Source: Lachnospiraceae bacterium
Lineage (GTDB): Bacteria; Bacillota; Clostridia; Lachnospirales; Lachnospiraceae
Reading direction: 5' to 3'
Length of the DNA stretch: 61,402 nt
Assembly (NCBI GenBank): GCA_910576125.1
Contig: CAJTHM010000029.1
Coordinates: 1-61,402 of the forward strand
A model generated the notes under the pieces. It was given only the letters and a program-made list of their open reading frames with translations. It searched no databases and had not been told where the DNA came from. The translations under genes were made by a program, and so were the position numbers. Each line of letters opens with the position of its first letter. The first letter of the stretch is position 1. Below, one piece after another: positions 35,587 to 46,800 of the stretch.

Positions 35587-36222
35587 TCCTTCTCCTCCTT
35601 CCTGTCTCCTGAAAAATACTGTGTTATAACACACCTTAGTTTCCCTGCAGTTTAAATAAGGTGTGCCAAAAGCACACCTTGAAACCCTCAATTATCCCCA
35701 CAGAATCCCGTTTTGTGGGGCTTTCCGCACCCTTCCAGTGATAGCAGGATGCCGTCACACCAGTGTCACACAGGGAATCTGATTCTCTGGTTCAGGGAAA
35801 GTAATTCTATAGTGTTACCGACAGCGGAACTGTCCCCTTCCGCCACCGCCGCTGTCCTGATACTGGACACGGCATTTGTTATCTGTGGCAGAACAATTGT
35901 CCGCTCAAAGTAGTCAACGTGTGCTTTAAAACACACCCTTCAAATCCCACAAACCCCAAAGAATCCCCTGTTTACGGCACTTCTGCGGCTGTCCGGTTTC
36001 AGGACACACCAGGTGATTTCAGCACCTCTAAAATCACCGTATCTTACCTGTTGGTATTTTTAAGTGTGTTTTAAAGCACACCAAAAACCGCACCGTTTCC
36101 CCGGAAACGCCCTGTTTACGGCGTTCCTGCGGGCATCCGCCATACAACGAAGTGCAGTATCTGCACCAGTAGTATAACTGCTGATGCAACCGTCCTGTAG
36201 TTGCACTGTTCTTAAAGGCAGT
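35587..36222 (-). ncRNA. Non-coding hairpin-rich island between portal and protease
   Basis: A 636-base gap in an otherwise tightly packed head operon, with stops in every frame. It is packed with perfect inverted repeats, among them GTGTTATAACAC (35621-35632), AAGGTGTGC/GCACACCTT (35658-35680), CCCCACA/TGTGGGG (35696-35720), CAGGGAATC/GATTCTCTG, GACAG/CTGTC, TGTCC/GGACA, GTGTG/CACAC (35919-35936), GGTGATTT/AAATCACC (36012-36038), GTGTG/CACAC (36064-36081), CGTTTC/GAAACG, GTGCAG/CTGCAC (36152-36166), TGCAAC/GTTGCA (36185-36205) and CTTAAA/TTTAAG. Three degenerate copies of a roughly 75-base unit (35661-35737, 35919-35995, 36064-36138) share the GTGTG...CACACC hairpin and CCCTGTTTACGGC-like segments. 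A large structured RNA transcribed with the late genes is the favoured reading; RNA status is inferred. Confidence 0.5.
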
Positions 36223-37491
36223 TTAAGTCTCCGGGGAATCCTCCTGCCCTCCCGGCGCTTTCCCGAAAAGCCCCGCGTCTTTGAGTTTGCATAGATTCCC
36301 GTTGATGAGGTAGAGGTTCCCGCCATCTTCCTCCGGGATCAGGTTCATATTTTCCATTTCCCTTATATCGTTGCTGGAGAGCCACCCGTTCTGCCGCCCC
36401 ACTGCATAGCCGCTCATCCGGCTCTGGTAGTCGCCCCGGAGCAGGCCGTCCACGTTCATCTTCACGAAATATTCTTTCTTCTCCTGCGGGAGAAATAACG
36501 CCCTCTGTATGGACTGCTCCCACCGGATCACCCACGGGTCTAAGGTGTATTTCACGAATTCCAGCGACTGCTGCTCGATGTTGGAAAAGCTGCTCTTGTC
36601 AAGGTCGCCCACCATGTGCGGCGGGATGCGGTACAGCCGCGCAATCTCGTCTATCTGGAACTTCCGTGTTTCCAAAAACTGCGCTTCCTCCGGGGGAATC
36701 CCTACCTGTTGAAATTTCATCCCCTCTTCCAAAACGGCCACACGTCCGGCATTCTTAGAGCCGCCGTAAACGGAATGCCAGCTCTCCCTTACCTTCGCCG
36801 GGTCTTTCAGTACCCCCGGATGCTCCAGCACCCCGCCCGGCGTGGCCCCGTTCTCGAAAAAGGATGCGCCGTATTCCTCACAGGCAAGCGTCATGCCCAC
36901 CGCGTTCTTTGCCATAGCGATGGGCGAATACCCCACCAGCCCGTCAAAGCCAAGACCGGGGATATGCAGCACATCCTCCGGCTTAAGGCGTACCCTGCCA
37001 TACTCGGAAAAGTTGGGGTTCTCATCGGTGTTCCGGGTGTAGGTGTAAAAAAGCCGCCCATGCTCGTCACGGTCAACCTCCATCTTGTCCGGGAGCAATG
37101 GATATAAAGATAACACCCTGCCGCTCCCGTCCCGGATGACCTGCGCGTAGGCATTGCCCCATATGAGCAGGTGGCTCATCAGCGTTTCCCGGAACACGAA
37201 GGAAGTCATCTCCGGGTTCGGCTCGTCATGGAGTAAATAATAAAGGGGATGGTCGTACACCCGCTCCTTCCCGGTATCCGTATAGCGGTACACATGGATG
37301 GGGAGCGATGCAACCGCCTCCGCCAGTATCCGCACACAGGAATAGACCGCCGTGGTCTGCATGGCGGTACGCTCATTCACATTTTTCCCGCTGGTGCTTC
37401 TCCCAAAGAAAAAGGAATAGGCCGAACCGCCGTAGCTGTCTTTTGGCTTATCCCTTGCGCCCCTTATTCCAAAAATGGATGGTAGTTTCAT
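36223..37491 (-). CDS. Portal protein (HK97 family)
   Basis: The protein (422 residues from ATG 37491, GGAGGTG upstream) shows VNERTAMQTTAVYSCVRILA, ASLPIHVYRY, HLLIWGNAYAQVIRDGSGRV, LKPEDVLHIPGLGFDGLVGY and EIARLYRIPPHMVGDLDKSS, all hallmarks of HK97-type portals. It forms the DNA gate at one capsid vertex. Its stop lies at the edge of the hairpin island. Confidence 0.93.
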   Translation of the reverse strand: MKLPSIFGIRGARDKPKDSYGGSAYSFFFGRSTSGKNVNERTAMQTTAVYSCVRILAEAVASLPIHVYRYTDTGKERVYDHPLYYLLHDEPNPEMTSFVFRETLMSHLLIWGNAYAQVIRDGSGRVLSLYPLLPDKMEVDRDEHGRLFYTYTRNTDENPNFSEYGRVRLKPEDVLHIPGLGFDGLVGYSPIAMAKNAVGMTLACEEYGASFFENGATPGGVLEHPGVLKDPAKVRESWHSVYGGSKNAGRVAVLEEGMKFQQVGIPPEEAQFLETRKFQIDEIARLYRIPPHMVGDLDKSSFSNIEQQSLEFVKYTLDPWVIRWEQSIQRALFLPQEKKEYFVKMNVDGLLRGDYQSRMSGYAVGRQNGWLSSNDIREMENMNLIPEEDGGNLYLINGNLCKLKDAGLFGKAPGGQEDSPET

Positions 37492-37510
37492 AGGCACCTC
37501 CCTGTATCTG

Positions 37511-39061
37511 TCAAATCGTCAGAATCCCTCTTTCATCGTACACACTTCCCGTGCTGATGCCGCCGTTCCGTATCGCACGGTCAAGCCCCATAATCGTGGC
37601 TACAGCGCCGTCTATCTTCTCCGTGGACTTCTCCTTGTCCGGCTTGATGTTCCCCGCCGGGTCTGTGCGGACGAAGATATTATCCATCATCCACCGCAGG
37701 ACGGGATGCCCGCCGTGGGCGATGTTCTTCTCCAGAACAAGCTCCATCAGACGCTTGGTGGGCGGCGACATATCCTTAAAGCCCTGCCCGAAGGGAACCA
37801 CGGTAAAGCCAAGCCCCTCAAGGTTCTGCACCATCTGCACCGCGCCCCACCTGTCGAACGCAATCTCCTTGATGTGGAACTTCCTGCCGAGGTCATCAAT
37901 GAAATTCTCTATGAATCCGTAATGGATCACGTTTCCCTCCGTGGTCTGCAAAAATCCCTGCTTCTCCCATACGTCATAAGGCACATGGTCACGGCGCACA
38001 CGCAGGCGCATATTTTCTTCCGGTATCCAGAAGTAGGGAAGTAAAATATATTTTTCCGTATCGTTCCGGGGAGGGAATACCAAAACAAAAGCGGTGATGT
38101 CAATGGAACTTGACAGGTCAAGCCCGCCGTAACACTCCCGCCCCAGCACTTCCCGCTCGTCCACGGGGAAGGCGCAGGCATCCCATTTCTCCATCTGCAT
38201 CCACCTTGTGGACTGCTTCACCCACTGGTTCAGGCGTAACTGCCGGAAGATATTTTCCTCTGCCGGATTGTCCTTTGCGCTCAGATACGCATTCCGCACT
38301 TTTTCAATGTCAATGGTATGCCCCAGCGAGGGGTTGGCTTTCCTCCACACATCCTCCGATGACCAGTCCGCATCATCAGACGCACCGTAGATAACGGGAT
38401 AGAAGGTGGGGTCTGTCTTCCTTCCCTGCAGGATGTCCTCCGCCTTCTGGTGCTGCTCGAAACAGACGGAATGTCTGTCTGTCCCGGCTGTGGTGATGAG
38501 GAAGAATAAGGGCTGCGTCCTTGCATCGCCGGAGCCTTTGGTCATGACATCGAACAGCTCCCGGTTCGGCTGGCTGTGCAGCTCGTCAAAAATGACTGCG
38601 TGGACGTTCAGCCCATGCTTGGTGTAGGCTTCCGCGGAAAGCACTTGATAAAAACTGTTCGTTGGCTTATACACCAGCCGCTTTACTGACATAACGGGCT
38701 TGATGCGTTTCTTTAATGCCGGACACTGCTCCACCATGTCCACCGCCACGTCAAAGACGATGGATGCCTGCTGACGGTCAGAGGCACAGCCGTAAACCTC
38801 TGCGCCCCACTCATTATCACCGCAGGTCATGTACAGAGCCACGCCCGCCGCCAGCTCCGATTTCCCGTTTTTCTTTGGGATTTCCACATAGGCAGTGTTG
38901 TACTGCCTGTAACCGTTCTCCTTCACCGTGCCGAACACGTCCCGGATGACCGTCTCCTGCCACGGGAGCAGTTCAAAGGGCTGCCCCCGCCATTTCCCCT
39001 TGGTATGTTTCAGGCAGTTGATGAAATCTACCGTCCGTTTCGCCTTTCCCTCGTCAAACAC
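37511..39061 (-). CDS. Terminase large subunit
   Basis: The 516 residues have the ATPase motor (EIPKKNGKSELAAGVALYMT Walker A-like, VHAVIFDELHSQPNRELFDV Walker B, FLITTAGT) and a nuclease domain (GGLDLSSSIDITAFVLVFPP, IAFDRWGAVQMVQNL, EKIDGAVATIMGLDRA) as in phage terminase_1 proteins. It packages DNA into the prohead. GTG 39061 overlaps the stop of the small subunit (TAGTG). Confidence 0.95.
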   Translation of the reverse strand: MFDEGKAKRTVDFINCLKHTKGKWRGQPFELLPWQETVIRDVFGTVKENGYRQYNTAYVEIPKKNGKSELAAGVALYMTCGDNEWGAEVYGCASDRQQASIVFDVAVDMVEQCPALKKRIKPVMSVKRLVYKPTNSFYQVLSAEAYTKHGLNVHAVIFDELHSQPNRELFDVMTKGSGDARTQPLFFLITTAGTDRHSVCFEQHQKAEDILQGRKTDPTFYPVIYGASDDADWSSEDVWRKANPSLGHTIDIEKVRNAYLSAKDNPAEENIFRQLRLNQWVKQSTRWMQMEKWDACAFPVDEREVLGRECYGGLDLSSSIDITAFVLVFPPRNDTEKYILLPYFWIPEENMRLRVRRDHVPYDVWEKQGFLQTTEGNVIHYGFIENFIDDLGRKFHIKEIAFDRWGAVQMVQNLEGLGFTVVPFGQGFKDMSPPTKRLMELVLEKNIAHGGHPVLRWMMDNIFVRTDPAGNIKPDKEKSTEKIDGAVATIMGLDRAIRNGGISTGSVYDERGILTI

Positions 39062-39537
39062 TATCCCCCGCCTCCCTTAAAGAGCAAAAGCTCCATCGTG
39101 TCGCTTTCCTTATCCTCGCCGCCCTCCGCCACGATGCGGCTCCGGGAGGAAGGGGTGAGGCCGAACTGCTCACAGAAACGGTTCATGATCTTAAGATAGG
39201 TCTGGGCGATGGATACCTGCGGCACCTGCTGCCAGTAGCCGGAGGGCGTCTTTACGATGGTGCCGTGCTGGGTGATGAATTCCTCGGCTTCCTTCCAGCG
39301 CGCATATGCCTGGCAGTACCCGGCGAATGCCGCCATGTCGATCTCCGTGAGGATGCCCAGCTTCTCCATCTGCCCCGCCATCCGCTTCCACTCTTTTTTC
39401 GCCTCGCCCTCCAGCCATGCCGGACAGCGGGGCGCTTTCTTTTCCGGCTTCGGCTCGCCCGTGTTCAGGCTCCGCTTGCCGGGGTTGCCCTCCAGCGCCT
39501 TGACCGCCGTGGGCTTTGGTTTCCTTCCGCTCTGCAC
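39061..39537 (-). CDS. Terminase small subunit (P27 family)
   Basis: The 158-residue protein begins with the typical RKPKPTAVKALEGNPGKRSL and contains EKKAPRCPAWLEGEAKKEWK, GILTEIDMAAFAGYCQAYAR and KTPSGYWQQVPQVSIAQTYL, the P27 terminase small-subunit signature. It selects phage DNA. GTG start after GGAGGCGGCACAG. A strong hairpin lies just upstream (39566-39604). Confidence 0.93.
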   Translation of the reverse strand: MQSGRKPKPTAVKALEGNPGKRSLNTGEPKPEKKAPRCPAWLEGEAKKEWKRMAGQMEKLGILTEIDMAAFAGYCQAYARWKEAEEFITQHGTIVKTPSGYWQQVPQVSIAQTYLKIMNRFCEQFGLTPSSRSRIVAEGGEDKESDTMELLLFKGGGG

Positions 39538-39565
39538 CTGTGCCGCCTCCTTCCCTTAAATTTCC

Positions 39566-39604
39566 GCAGCAGAAAAGGGCTCCCGGAGGAACCCTTTCTG
39601 CTGC
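39566..39604. other. Strong hairpin upstream of the terminase genes
   Basis: GCAGCAGAAAAGGG (39566-39579) pairs with CCCTTTCTGCTGC (39592-39604) with one bulged A. No T-run follows on the minus strand. It marks the boundary between the small middle genes and the packaging/head operon and might be an attenuator, RNA-processing site or part of a packaging site. Confidence 0.5.
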
Positions 39605-39617
39605 TATGTATGTGCTT

Positions 39618-39812
39618 TTATCTGACCATTATCTTATGTCCCATGACCGTTTTTATCTCTTTTGCGGAAAAATTCCTCGCGTCGCTGTCCGCCCTCGGCT
39701 TTACGTTTGCAATGGCTTCCTCCGCGTCCTTCCCCACCGAAAGCATCTGCCTCGGTAACAAATCTGAAAATGTGTAGTTCCATTCGTAGTAATCCACCCT
39801 GTATAGTTTCAT
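39618..39812 (-). CDS. Small phage protein (64 residues)
   Basis: MKLYRVDYYEWNYTFSDLLP followed by a short acidic helix and a basic end (KEIKTVMGHKIMVR). GGAGGAAAAGAGG precedes the ATG. One of a string of short genes between amidoligase module and terminase; no family recognised. Confidence 0.6.
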   Translation of the reverse strand: MKLYRVDYYEWNYTFSDLLPRQMLSVGKDAEEAIANVKPRADSDARNFSAKEIKTVMGHKIMVR

Positions 39813-39840
39813 CCTCTTTTCCTCCTCATGCCCTGTGTTT

Positions 39841-40026
39841 TTACTCCTGTTCCGGGAGTGCGTCTGCCGCAGCCCTCGCCGCTGTCAGTGCGTTCTCTTC
39901 ATAAAAATATGGGTCTATGCTTTTGGAAACCTCTGCACCGTCTCTGCCGTAAATGCGGAAACCGTACCCAAGCGCCTCATCATCCCATGCCGTACTCAGT
40001 TCATATCCGTTGTAAATTTCCTTCAT
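39841..40026 (-). CDS. Small phage protein (61 residues)
   Basis: MKEIYNGYELSTAWDDEALG, YGFRIYGRDGAEVSKSIDPY and a helical alanine-rich end. Acidic, single small alpha/beta domain by appearance. Good ribosome site (AAGGAGGG). No family recognised. Confidence 0.6.
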   Translation of the reverse strand: MKEIYNGYELSTAWDDEALGYGFRIYGRDGAEVSKSIDPYFYEENALTAARAAADALPEQE

Positions 40027-40041
40027 CGTGTTTTTCCCTCC

Positions 40042-40278
40042 TTAGTTGTATTCCATGACCAGGATTGCCAGCGCCGCTTTTGTCGCATCATCCTCCGGCT
40101 CGCAGTCCCATCCCCTGTCATAGCAGCAGGTGGTCTTCCCGTCTATCTTTATGGCCAGTTTGGAAATCCTCCCGCCGTCAATCCCGAAAACGCTCCCTTC
40201 CTCATAATGCTTTACCGTATAGCTGCAGGCTGTCATCCTTCCGTCCTGCGGTATCCCGATTACCCCTTTTCTTACCAT
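40042..40278 (-). CDS. Small phage protein of the DUF7678 type
   Basis: ATG 40278 follows GGAGGGAAAAAGG. The protein reads MVRKGVIGIPQDG, then YTVKHYEEGSVFGIDGGRIS, KIDGKTTCCYDRGWDCEPED and AALAILVMEYN, a pattern I associate with DUF7678 proteins of Lachnospiraceae phages. Function unknown. A recurring upstream element (40300-40390) precedes it. Confidence 0.6.
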   Translation of the reverse strand: MVRKGVIGIPQDGRMTACSYTVKHYEEGSVFGIDGGRISKLAIKIDGKTTCCYDRGWDCEPEDDATKAALAILVMEYN

Positions 40279-40299
40279 CCTTTTTCCCTCCGTTTTCCT

Positions 40300-40392
40300 T
40301 TTGTTAGACACATGTTACCTCTGAACGCAGGTATTATCCACTTATATCTGCTTCATAAATGTACCAGAGATAACAGCCGGGAATTGTGTACA
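40300..40392 (-). promoter_or_regulatory. Variant copy D of the recurring upstream element
   Basis: On the minus strand GGTACATTTATGAAGCAGAT, ATAAGTGGATAATACCTGCG and TTCAGAG follow each other, closely matching the region upstream of the amidoligase (TACATTATGAGCAGAAATAA, GTGGATAAACAGTGCGTTCA). The ATTAAT part is replaced by GTAACATG. It sits upstream of the 40278 start. Confidence 0.45.
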
Positions 40393-40435
40393 TTACAGTG
40401 GGCGGCATCCCTTCCCGGAAAGCCGCCCCGCCGTA

Positions 40436-40615
40436 TCATTCCTTGCCCGTAAGGATGAAATCCCAATAGGACTCCCGGTTTTCCTCGATAAAAAGCACCA
40501 GTTCGTAGAAATCCTTCTCAAATGCCGCCCGCTGCACCGCAGCCGTGTCACACATGTTGGTCGCCCCGCTGTCCCTGACTGCAAATATCTGATCTTTTAT
40601 CTTCTCCGTCAGCAT
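40436..40615 (-). CDS. DUF5049-type small phage protein
   Basis: ATG 40615 starts MLTEKIKDQIFAVRDSGATN, then MCDTAAVQRAAFEKDFYELV and LFIEENRESYWDFILTGKE, the pattern of DUF5049 proteins (about 60 residues) found in Clostridial phages. Function unknown. A GC-rich hairpin (GGGCGGC/GCCGCCC, 40401-40430) lies right after the stop. Confidence 0.7.
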   Translation of the reverse strand: MLTEKIKDQIFAVRDSGATNMCDTAAVQRAAFEKDFYELVLFIEENRESYWDFILTGKE

Positions 40616-40644
40616 CCCTTTCCCTCCCGAAAATTTATGGCGGA

Positions 40645-40872
40645 TTATGAGAACTCCACCATATGTAAAGTCTTGCACATGCGCTTATAATCCCCGCGCT
40701 TTAGTGCCTGCTTACTGCCATACCGCACCTTCCGGTTCAGATACTTCTTGTTCAGGGAAATGCCCCGGCGCAGCTCGCCCCTCATGCTGTAGGAGCCATT
40801 GCCCCTCTGCCAGCAGTTCCGCTTTTGGTGTGCATTTCCCGGTGATTTTTGCTGCATCGCCATATCAGTCAT
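40645..40872 (-). CDS. Small basic phage protein
   Basis: Up to 75 residues, very basic, ending LNKKYLNRKVRYGSKQALKR, GDYKRMCKTLHMVEFS. The longest frame starts MTDMAMQQKSPG after GGAGGAGATG. Nucleic-acid binding is possible from charge alone. No family recognised. Confidence 0.5.
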   Translation of the reverse strand: MTDMAMQQKSPGNAHQKRNCWQRGNGSYSMRGELRRGISLNKKYLNRKVRYGSKQALKRGDYKRMCKTLHMVEFS

Positions 40873-43800
40873 CTCCTCCCATAATTCCCCTTTATTCCAG
40901 ATAGTCGGTAAAGGTGATCTCCCGTTCCGCCACCTCGCGCATCAGCCCCTCTGCCCTGCGGCATTCCTCTGCAAGCGCGCCGACCAGCCGCGCCGTCATC
41001 CACCTGTCCTTCCTTCCACGGACGGCGGCCTCAACCCGGAGCGCCACCTTTTTCCCGCCTTTGAGGGCATCCCTGAGACCGGCGCACTGGACGCACCTTA
41101 GATCCAGCAGGTGTTCCCTGCCCTCCCAATCGATCTTCGCAGGCACGCCCTCCATCGTCCGGTACCCGTGCTTTTCCATGATGGCCTTTACCTGCCTCTC
41201 CGCTTCTGCCCATTCCATGCCGCTCCCTCCTCAGCTTTCATCACATGATCCTCTCCGAAAACCACCGCCAGGGTGCTGCCATTCTCCCAATCCACATGGA
41301 TGGAGCCGGAATCGTCCACCCCCGTCACCACCCCTTTCAGTCCGGGCGGCATCTCCCTGTAGGGGTCATCCATCCTTACCAGCTCCACCCGGCAGCCCCG
41401 CGGGTATTCCTTCCGCAGGGCCTCCAGCTCCTCCTTCCTGATATCAAGCCTCATCCTGCGCACCCCCGTTCCCCTGCAGGGATGCCAAAGCCGCCCCCCT
41501 GCTGCGGAACATCCTTCCCAGCGATGCCCGGTAGAGGTTCTGCCTCCCGTCAGTCAGCTCAAAATACCTGCCGTCATACCCCTGCACGGTATAAGGGCTT
41601 GCACAGCCTTTCTTTCTGTTGGTCACCATGTAGCAGGTGTCTCCCATTCCCCAGCCGCCCGGAAACCTGTCCCTCCTGCATTCCCTGTAGGCGGTTTCCA
41701 GCGTCTCCATCGGGAACCCGAATTTCTCATAGGCACGCTCCAGCACCCCGTAATAAGCGCCGCTCGGCTCCCCTTTCTGCCGCCGCTCGTCCATGATGTA
41801 AACCATCGCCGGCACTTCCTGCCCGCCGAGGCTCACCGTCAGGTCCTTTTTGTAGTAAAAGGAAGGGAAGCCCTCGTAGCGGTCAAGGCTTGCCTCGTCC
41901 GGCTCCCCGATCTCCCAGACCAGCGCCGGAACCCTGCCGCCCTCCTGCGGCTCTATGGTGGCGTATGCCCCCGTCAGCGAGCCTTTGAACAGCAGGCGGT
42001 ACCCTTCCACCTCCGTCTGCCCCAAAAGCCGCGCCGTGGGGCACCTGTGGGCCATCTGCCCCTCGTCCATGTTGCTGCCGTAAGCAATGTACAGTTTCTT
42101 CATAATCACATCATCCTTTCGCTATATAGTGAGGCTGCCCTCCTACTGCCTTAAGGGCGGTCTCCCGCCCGTTATGGCCTTCAAGCGGCGTTCCGCCATG
42201 CGGAGTTGCCTTCCAGGTGTTTCAGGAAATGGAGCCTGCAGGTCTTGAACTCGTCCCCGCTTAAGCCCAGCCGGAGCATCCAGCACCGGAATGCGTATTT
42301 TTCGTTGTCGGTCACAGTCTTCCTTGCGGAGGCTTTCTTCTGCGTCAGCGCCTGGTGGCTCACCGCAAGGCAGAACTGAATGTATGCCTTTACCTCCCCC
42401 GCGTGGGTGGTGCTGTTGAAAAGCCGGAACTCCACCGTCCCTTTGGTGAAGGCCGAGTGTAAATTCAGTCCGTGGTACCTTGTATCGTTGTAATGCTCGT
42501 CCCTGCCCCTTGTGGAGCCTGCGTACCAGATGTCCTTCAAGGCTTCCATCGTCTGCGGCTTCCTGCGGTTGATGGCCTCCAGCAGTTCCCCGTTGGTCTT
42601 TTTACACCACCGCATCCTCGCCGGGTCTATCCGCAGGGCTTTGTAAAGGATGTCCTCCTTGCTCGCTATGATGTTCACCAGGTTCCGCAGGGTCTGCGGC
42701 GTGTAGCGGCTGGCGTCCACATGGATGTGTATCCCGCACTGGCTGTTCACGAAGGCCCCTTTGTGCCGGAGCTGCCTTATTATCTCCTGCAGGTCCGCCA
42801 TGTCCTCGTAGGTGAGGATGGGGCTGACCACCTCGCATTTGTATTCGTCCGCTGCCCGCACCGTGCGCCCTCCGCTCTTTTTCTGTGCGATGATGCTGGA
42901 GTCGTAGGTGGCTTTCCATGTCCTGCCCTGCCTGTCCTTTGCCCCGTAGGTCTTGTAGTAGGTGCCGATGTAAAAGCTCTCTGTCCCGAAATATTCTGCG
43001 ATGGCCTCCGCTGCCTTTTCCCTTGTGATGCCCGTCATTTCAATCTCGATCCCGAATCTCTGTGTCCTCATGTGCGTTTCCTCCTTGCGCTTGCTTTTCT
43101 TTTGGTAGTCTATTAATCACTCTGAACGCACTGTTTATCCACTTATTTCTGCTCATAATGTACACAAAGATTCTTGGGGAAAAGGCCGTAAATTTGTGTG
43201 TTTTACAGCCTTTTTAGCTGTGTTAGTACGGGTATCTTCTATGGTATAAATGCGGGCGGCGGTTTACTCCATTCCCTTTTCAAAACTCTGGTTCACCTGC
43301 TCAATCAGGATCGCGTCCGCCACCGTCTCCGCAAGCTGCGCCTCCGGCTGCCCTGCCGCTTCCACCGCCGCCTGCAGCCTTGCCGCCTCCCGCTCGTTCC
43401 TGCGGGCTTCCTGCCACCTCTGCTTGTTTGCCTCGGTGCGGAAAGCGGAATGCCCTTTCAGGTTCTTAAGCAGGAGGTTCCTGACCTCTTTTCCCTCTTT
43501 CCCGCCAAAACCCAGGCGCAGGAGCCATATCCTCATGTAGTATTTTTCATTTTCCTCGATGGTCTCATCGGGCCTGATGCGTTTCTGTTCCCGCGCCTGC
43601 TGTGCCATCGCCGCTGTAAGGTGCGTGAATGCCCGTATCATGTCGGGGTCGTTGATGGCGGGGAGGGTGAAGGCCGCTTTCCCGTCGGGGAAACTGATGC
43701 CCCTGCACCCCTCCGCATGGCTCCCGAACACCTGCAGGAATGTTTCTGTGCCGGAAACCTCCGTGCCGCCGAGCGCCTCCACCAGTTCCGCGGGAATCCG

Positions 43801-46800
43801 GAAGACCTCCTCCGCAAATGCGCGGTTGATAAGGTACTGCTTGCTGTGGATGAGGTAAATAAGGTTCTTAAGCCCCTCTGCCGTCATGCCCTCCACCGGG
43901 AGGCTGACCGTTGTTTCCTCCACCTCTGCCTGTGGGCTTTCGATAAGCCCCTGCTCCAGAAGCCCTGCCCTTACCATCTCCGCTGTTTTCTCATCCTCCG
44001 TCTCCACCGCGCCGCTCCTGTCGATGGTGCAGTTCCCTACCTCGTAAGCGCAGGTCGGCACCCCAAGGTACCGGGAAGGCTGCCCTAAAATGGCGCTGAC
44101 CGCCTTTACCACATCTTTCCTGTTTGCTGCATTCGTTTCAATCCTCATCCTTTTTTCCTCCGTTTTTAAGCCCTCCGGCTTTGTTTTCCCTTTCGGTACT
44201 ACATTAATCACTCTGAACGGGGATAAAAGCAACATAAATGTCGGAATAAATGTCACAATAAAAATTCCGGGAACTGTGCATAGTACACAATGCCGCAAAG
44301 CACGAAATACACGTTCGGCAGGGCGCACCCATTCCCCCACATACGGTACTCCGCCGAATCGGAATGGGGGTCTTTCAGCCATTTCCGAATCTGGCTGTCG
44401 GACTTAGGTCTGCCGGAAGTCCCCATTATTTTACGGTGGGTCTCGAACACCTCCCGCCAGAATATCATTTCTTCCTCTGTGGGGTTCTCCGTGCCGAGGC
44501 CGTCACACCACCAGTCCGGGAACCCCTGCAGCCTCGCGCATTCCGTAGGGGTCAGCCTGCGGACGATATAGTCCGGCTCTACGATATGGTAGTCGCCGCT
44601 GAACGCCTCCTGGTTGCCAAGCCACTGCTTGGAGCCCATGCTTGCGGAGATCGTACCAAATACATCCTTACCCGATGCCGTCCGCACATCATTTATTACC
44701 GGCGGGTCCTTATAATCCGTAGCCACCAGCGTGTTTGCCAGTTCCTTTTCCGCCCGCATGAAATAGGAATTCTTGCTCGTGCAGTAGGTGGGGTATGCCA
44801 CCGCATGGCGGTCTGCCCCAGTCAGGCTGAAACACACGTCCTCATTCACCCCGCTGCCCTGCGGCCCGTTCTTATCATCCCTGCCGATCATGGAGCCCTG
44901 CACCGCCACCACTGCAATCCCACCCTGATTGCTGGACGGATTATTACAGTTACAGTCCAGAGTCCTTGCGGTCTGCGCCTCATAGAATCCGCTGTGCGGG
45001 TTATCGGATTTCATGGCGTTGCTCTCTTTGGAGCAGATGCCGAATGCCTGCACCACAAGCTCATTGCAGCGCGTTTCCCCTATATCGAAAGTATTCAGCG
45101 TGTTTGCCACTTCCCCGTCCTTCCATGTGGGCGCTTCCTCCGCAGAGTGCGGGCGCGCCCCCTTGCAGAAAGGCACGAACACGGTCTGGTCATTGTTGCA
45201 GGAGAGCGTTGCCGATTTATCATCCTGAATCAGCGCCCCCTTCCCTCCATTTCCACCCCCGGCGCGGATTTTCAGCGTCTTGGGTGTAGCAGCATCCATG
45301 ACCAGCGGCACGTTCCCGCCGCCGGTCCCCATCCGGGAAGTCAGCGTCTGCACCATGTTGTCCTCTGACATTTTCACCCTGCTGTCCGTGGGATGGTTCT
45401 CCAGCGCCACCGCTGCCGGGACCGTACCCGCCCGGAGCGTTGGCGAGGTTTCCTCTTCATATCCGATGCCCCGGCTGTCCGCAGAATGCTCCGTGCAGAA
45501 TCCCGCCGCCTCCATCACGCACGGCGGGTGGCCGTGGCTCTGCGCCCGCAAAGTACACGCCATTTCATTGTCTACGGAAATATACTGGCCGCCCTGGTCG
45601 TTTAAACAGATGCCGCCTGCCGCTCCAAAGCCTTCCGCAGCACTTCCGGCAGTTCCTTGCCACGCACGGAAGCCCTGCGGAGTATACCCTGACACGCCCT
45701 CGGACTCAAATAATATCTTTCCGGCACACCCGCCTGCAAAATCTGAGACAAGGTAGATGCGTTTTCTGCGTTGGGGGACGCCCCACAGGCAGGCATCGAC
45801 CACCCGCCACGCGAGGGAAAACCCGTCTGCCATGACGCATCCGGCATTCGCCCATTTTCCCTTTGGAGGTCGAGGTACAGGAATGCCCCCATCTTTAACG
45901 GAGCAGACCGCGTTAAGGACTGCCCTGAAATCCTCCCCTTTGTTTGAGGAGAATGCCCCCGGCACGTTCTCCCATACGATAAATCTTGGGTATCTCCCAT
46001 CTGTCGCACACCTCATTTCCTTTATGATCCTGATTGCCTGAAAAAATAAACTGGACTGTTTCCCGTCAAGCCCTGCCCGCTTTCCGGCAATCGACAAATT
46101 TTGACAAGGACTCCCAAATGTTATGATATCCACGGGCTCCACTTCATCCCCGCGGATGCTGTTCACGTCACCGTAATGTTTCACAAAAGGCAGCCGCTTT
46201 GTGGTCACCCTGATAGGAAAAGGCTCCACTTCCGCAGCAAATACCGGGCGGATTCCGGCAAGCAGCCCGCCAAGCTCAAAAGCGCCGGAGCCAGAGAACA
46301 GGCTGCCCAGCGTCAGTTTCCCATTCTCATCCATCAGAGCCACCCCCGTCCAAGTCATCACAGGTGATGCCCGCCAGTTCCGTAATTACATCCTCGCAGG
46401 AAGCCACCGCCGCATCCCATCCGCGGCTGAATGATTCCGATGCGTCACACCCGCCAAGACCGTGTATCCTGCGGAATATCTCAACCAATAATTCCCTGTC
46501 ACTCATTGCCCTTCACCTCCCCCGTCAGTTCTGAATATGGGATTTTCACCCCGTCCCTCTCCACGGACACATTCTCCGCAGAGCCGGCCTGTTCGATATA
46601 GCGGTTCACGATCACATCCGCAAACTTCTCATCCAGTTCTATGGTGTAGCAGATGCGGTTCGTCTGCTCGCAGGCGATCAGCGTGGAGCCGGAGCCGCCA
46701 AAGGGGTCAAGCACGATGCAGTTGCTCATGCTCGAATTCTTGATGGGATATGCAATTAATCCCACTGGCTTTTGGGTCGGATGGCTCTCGCTTTTCTTTG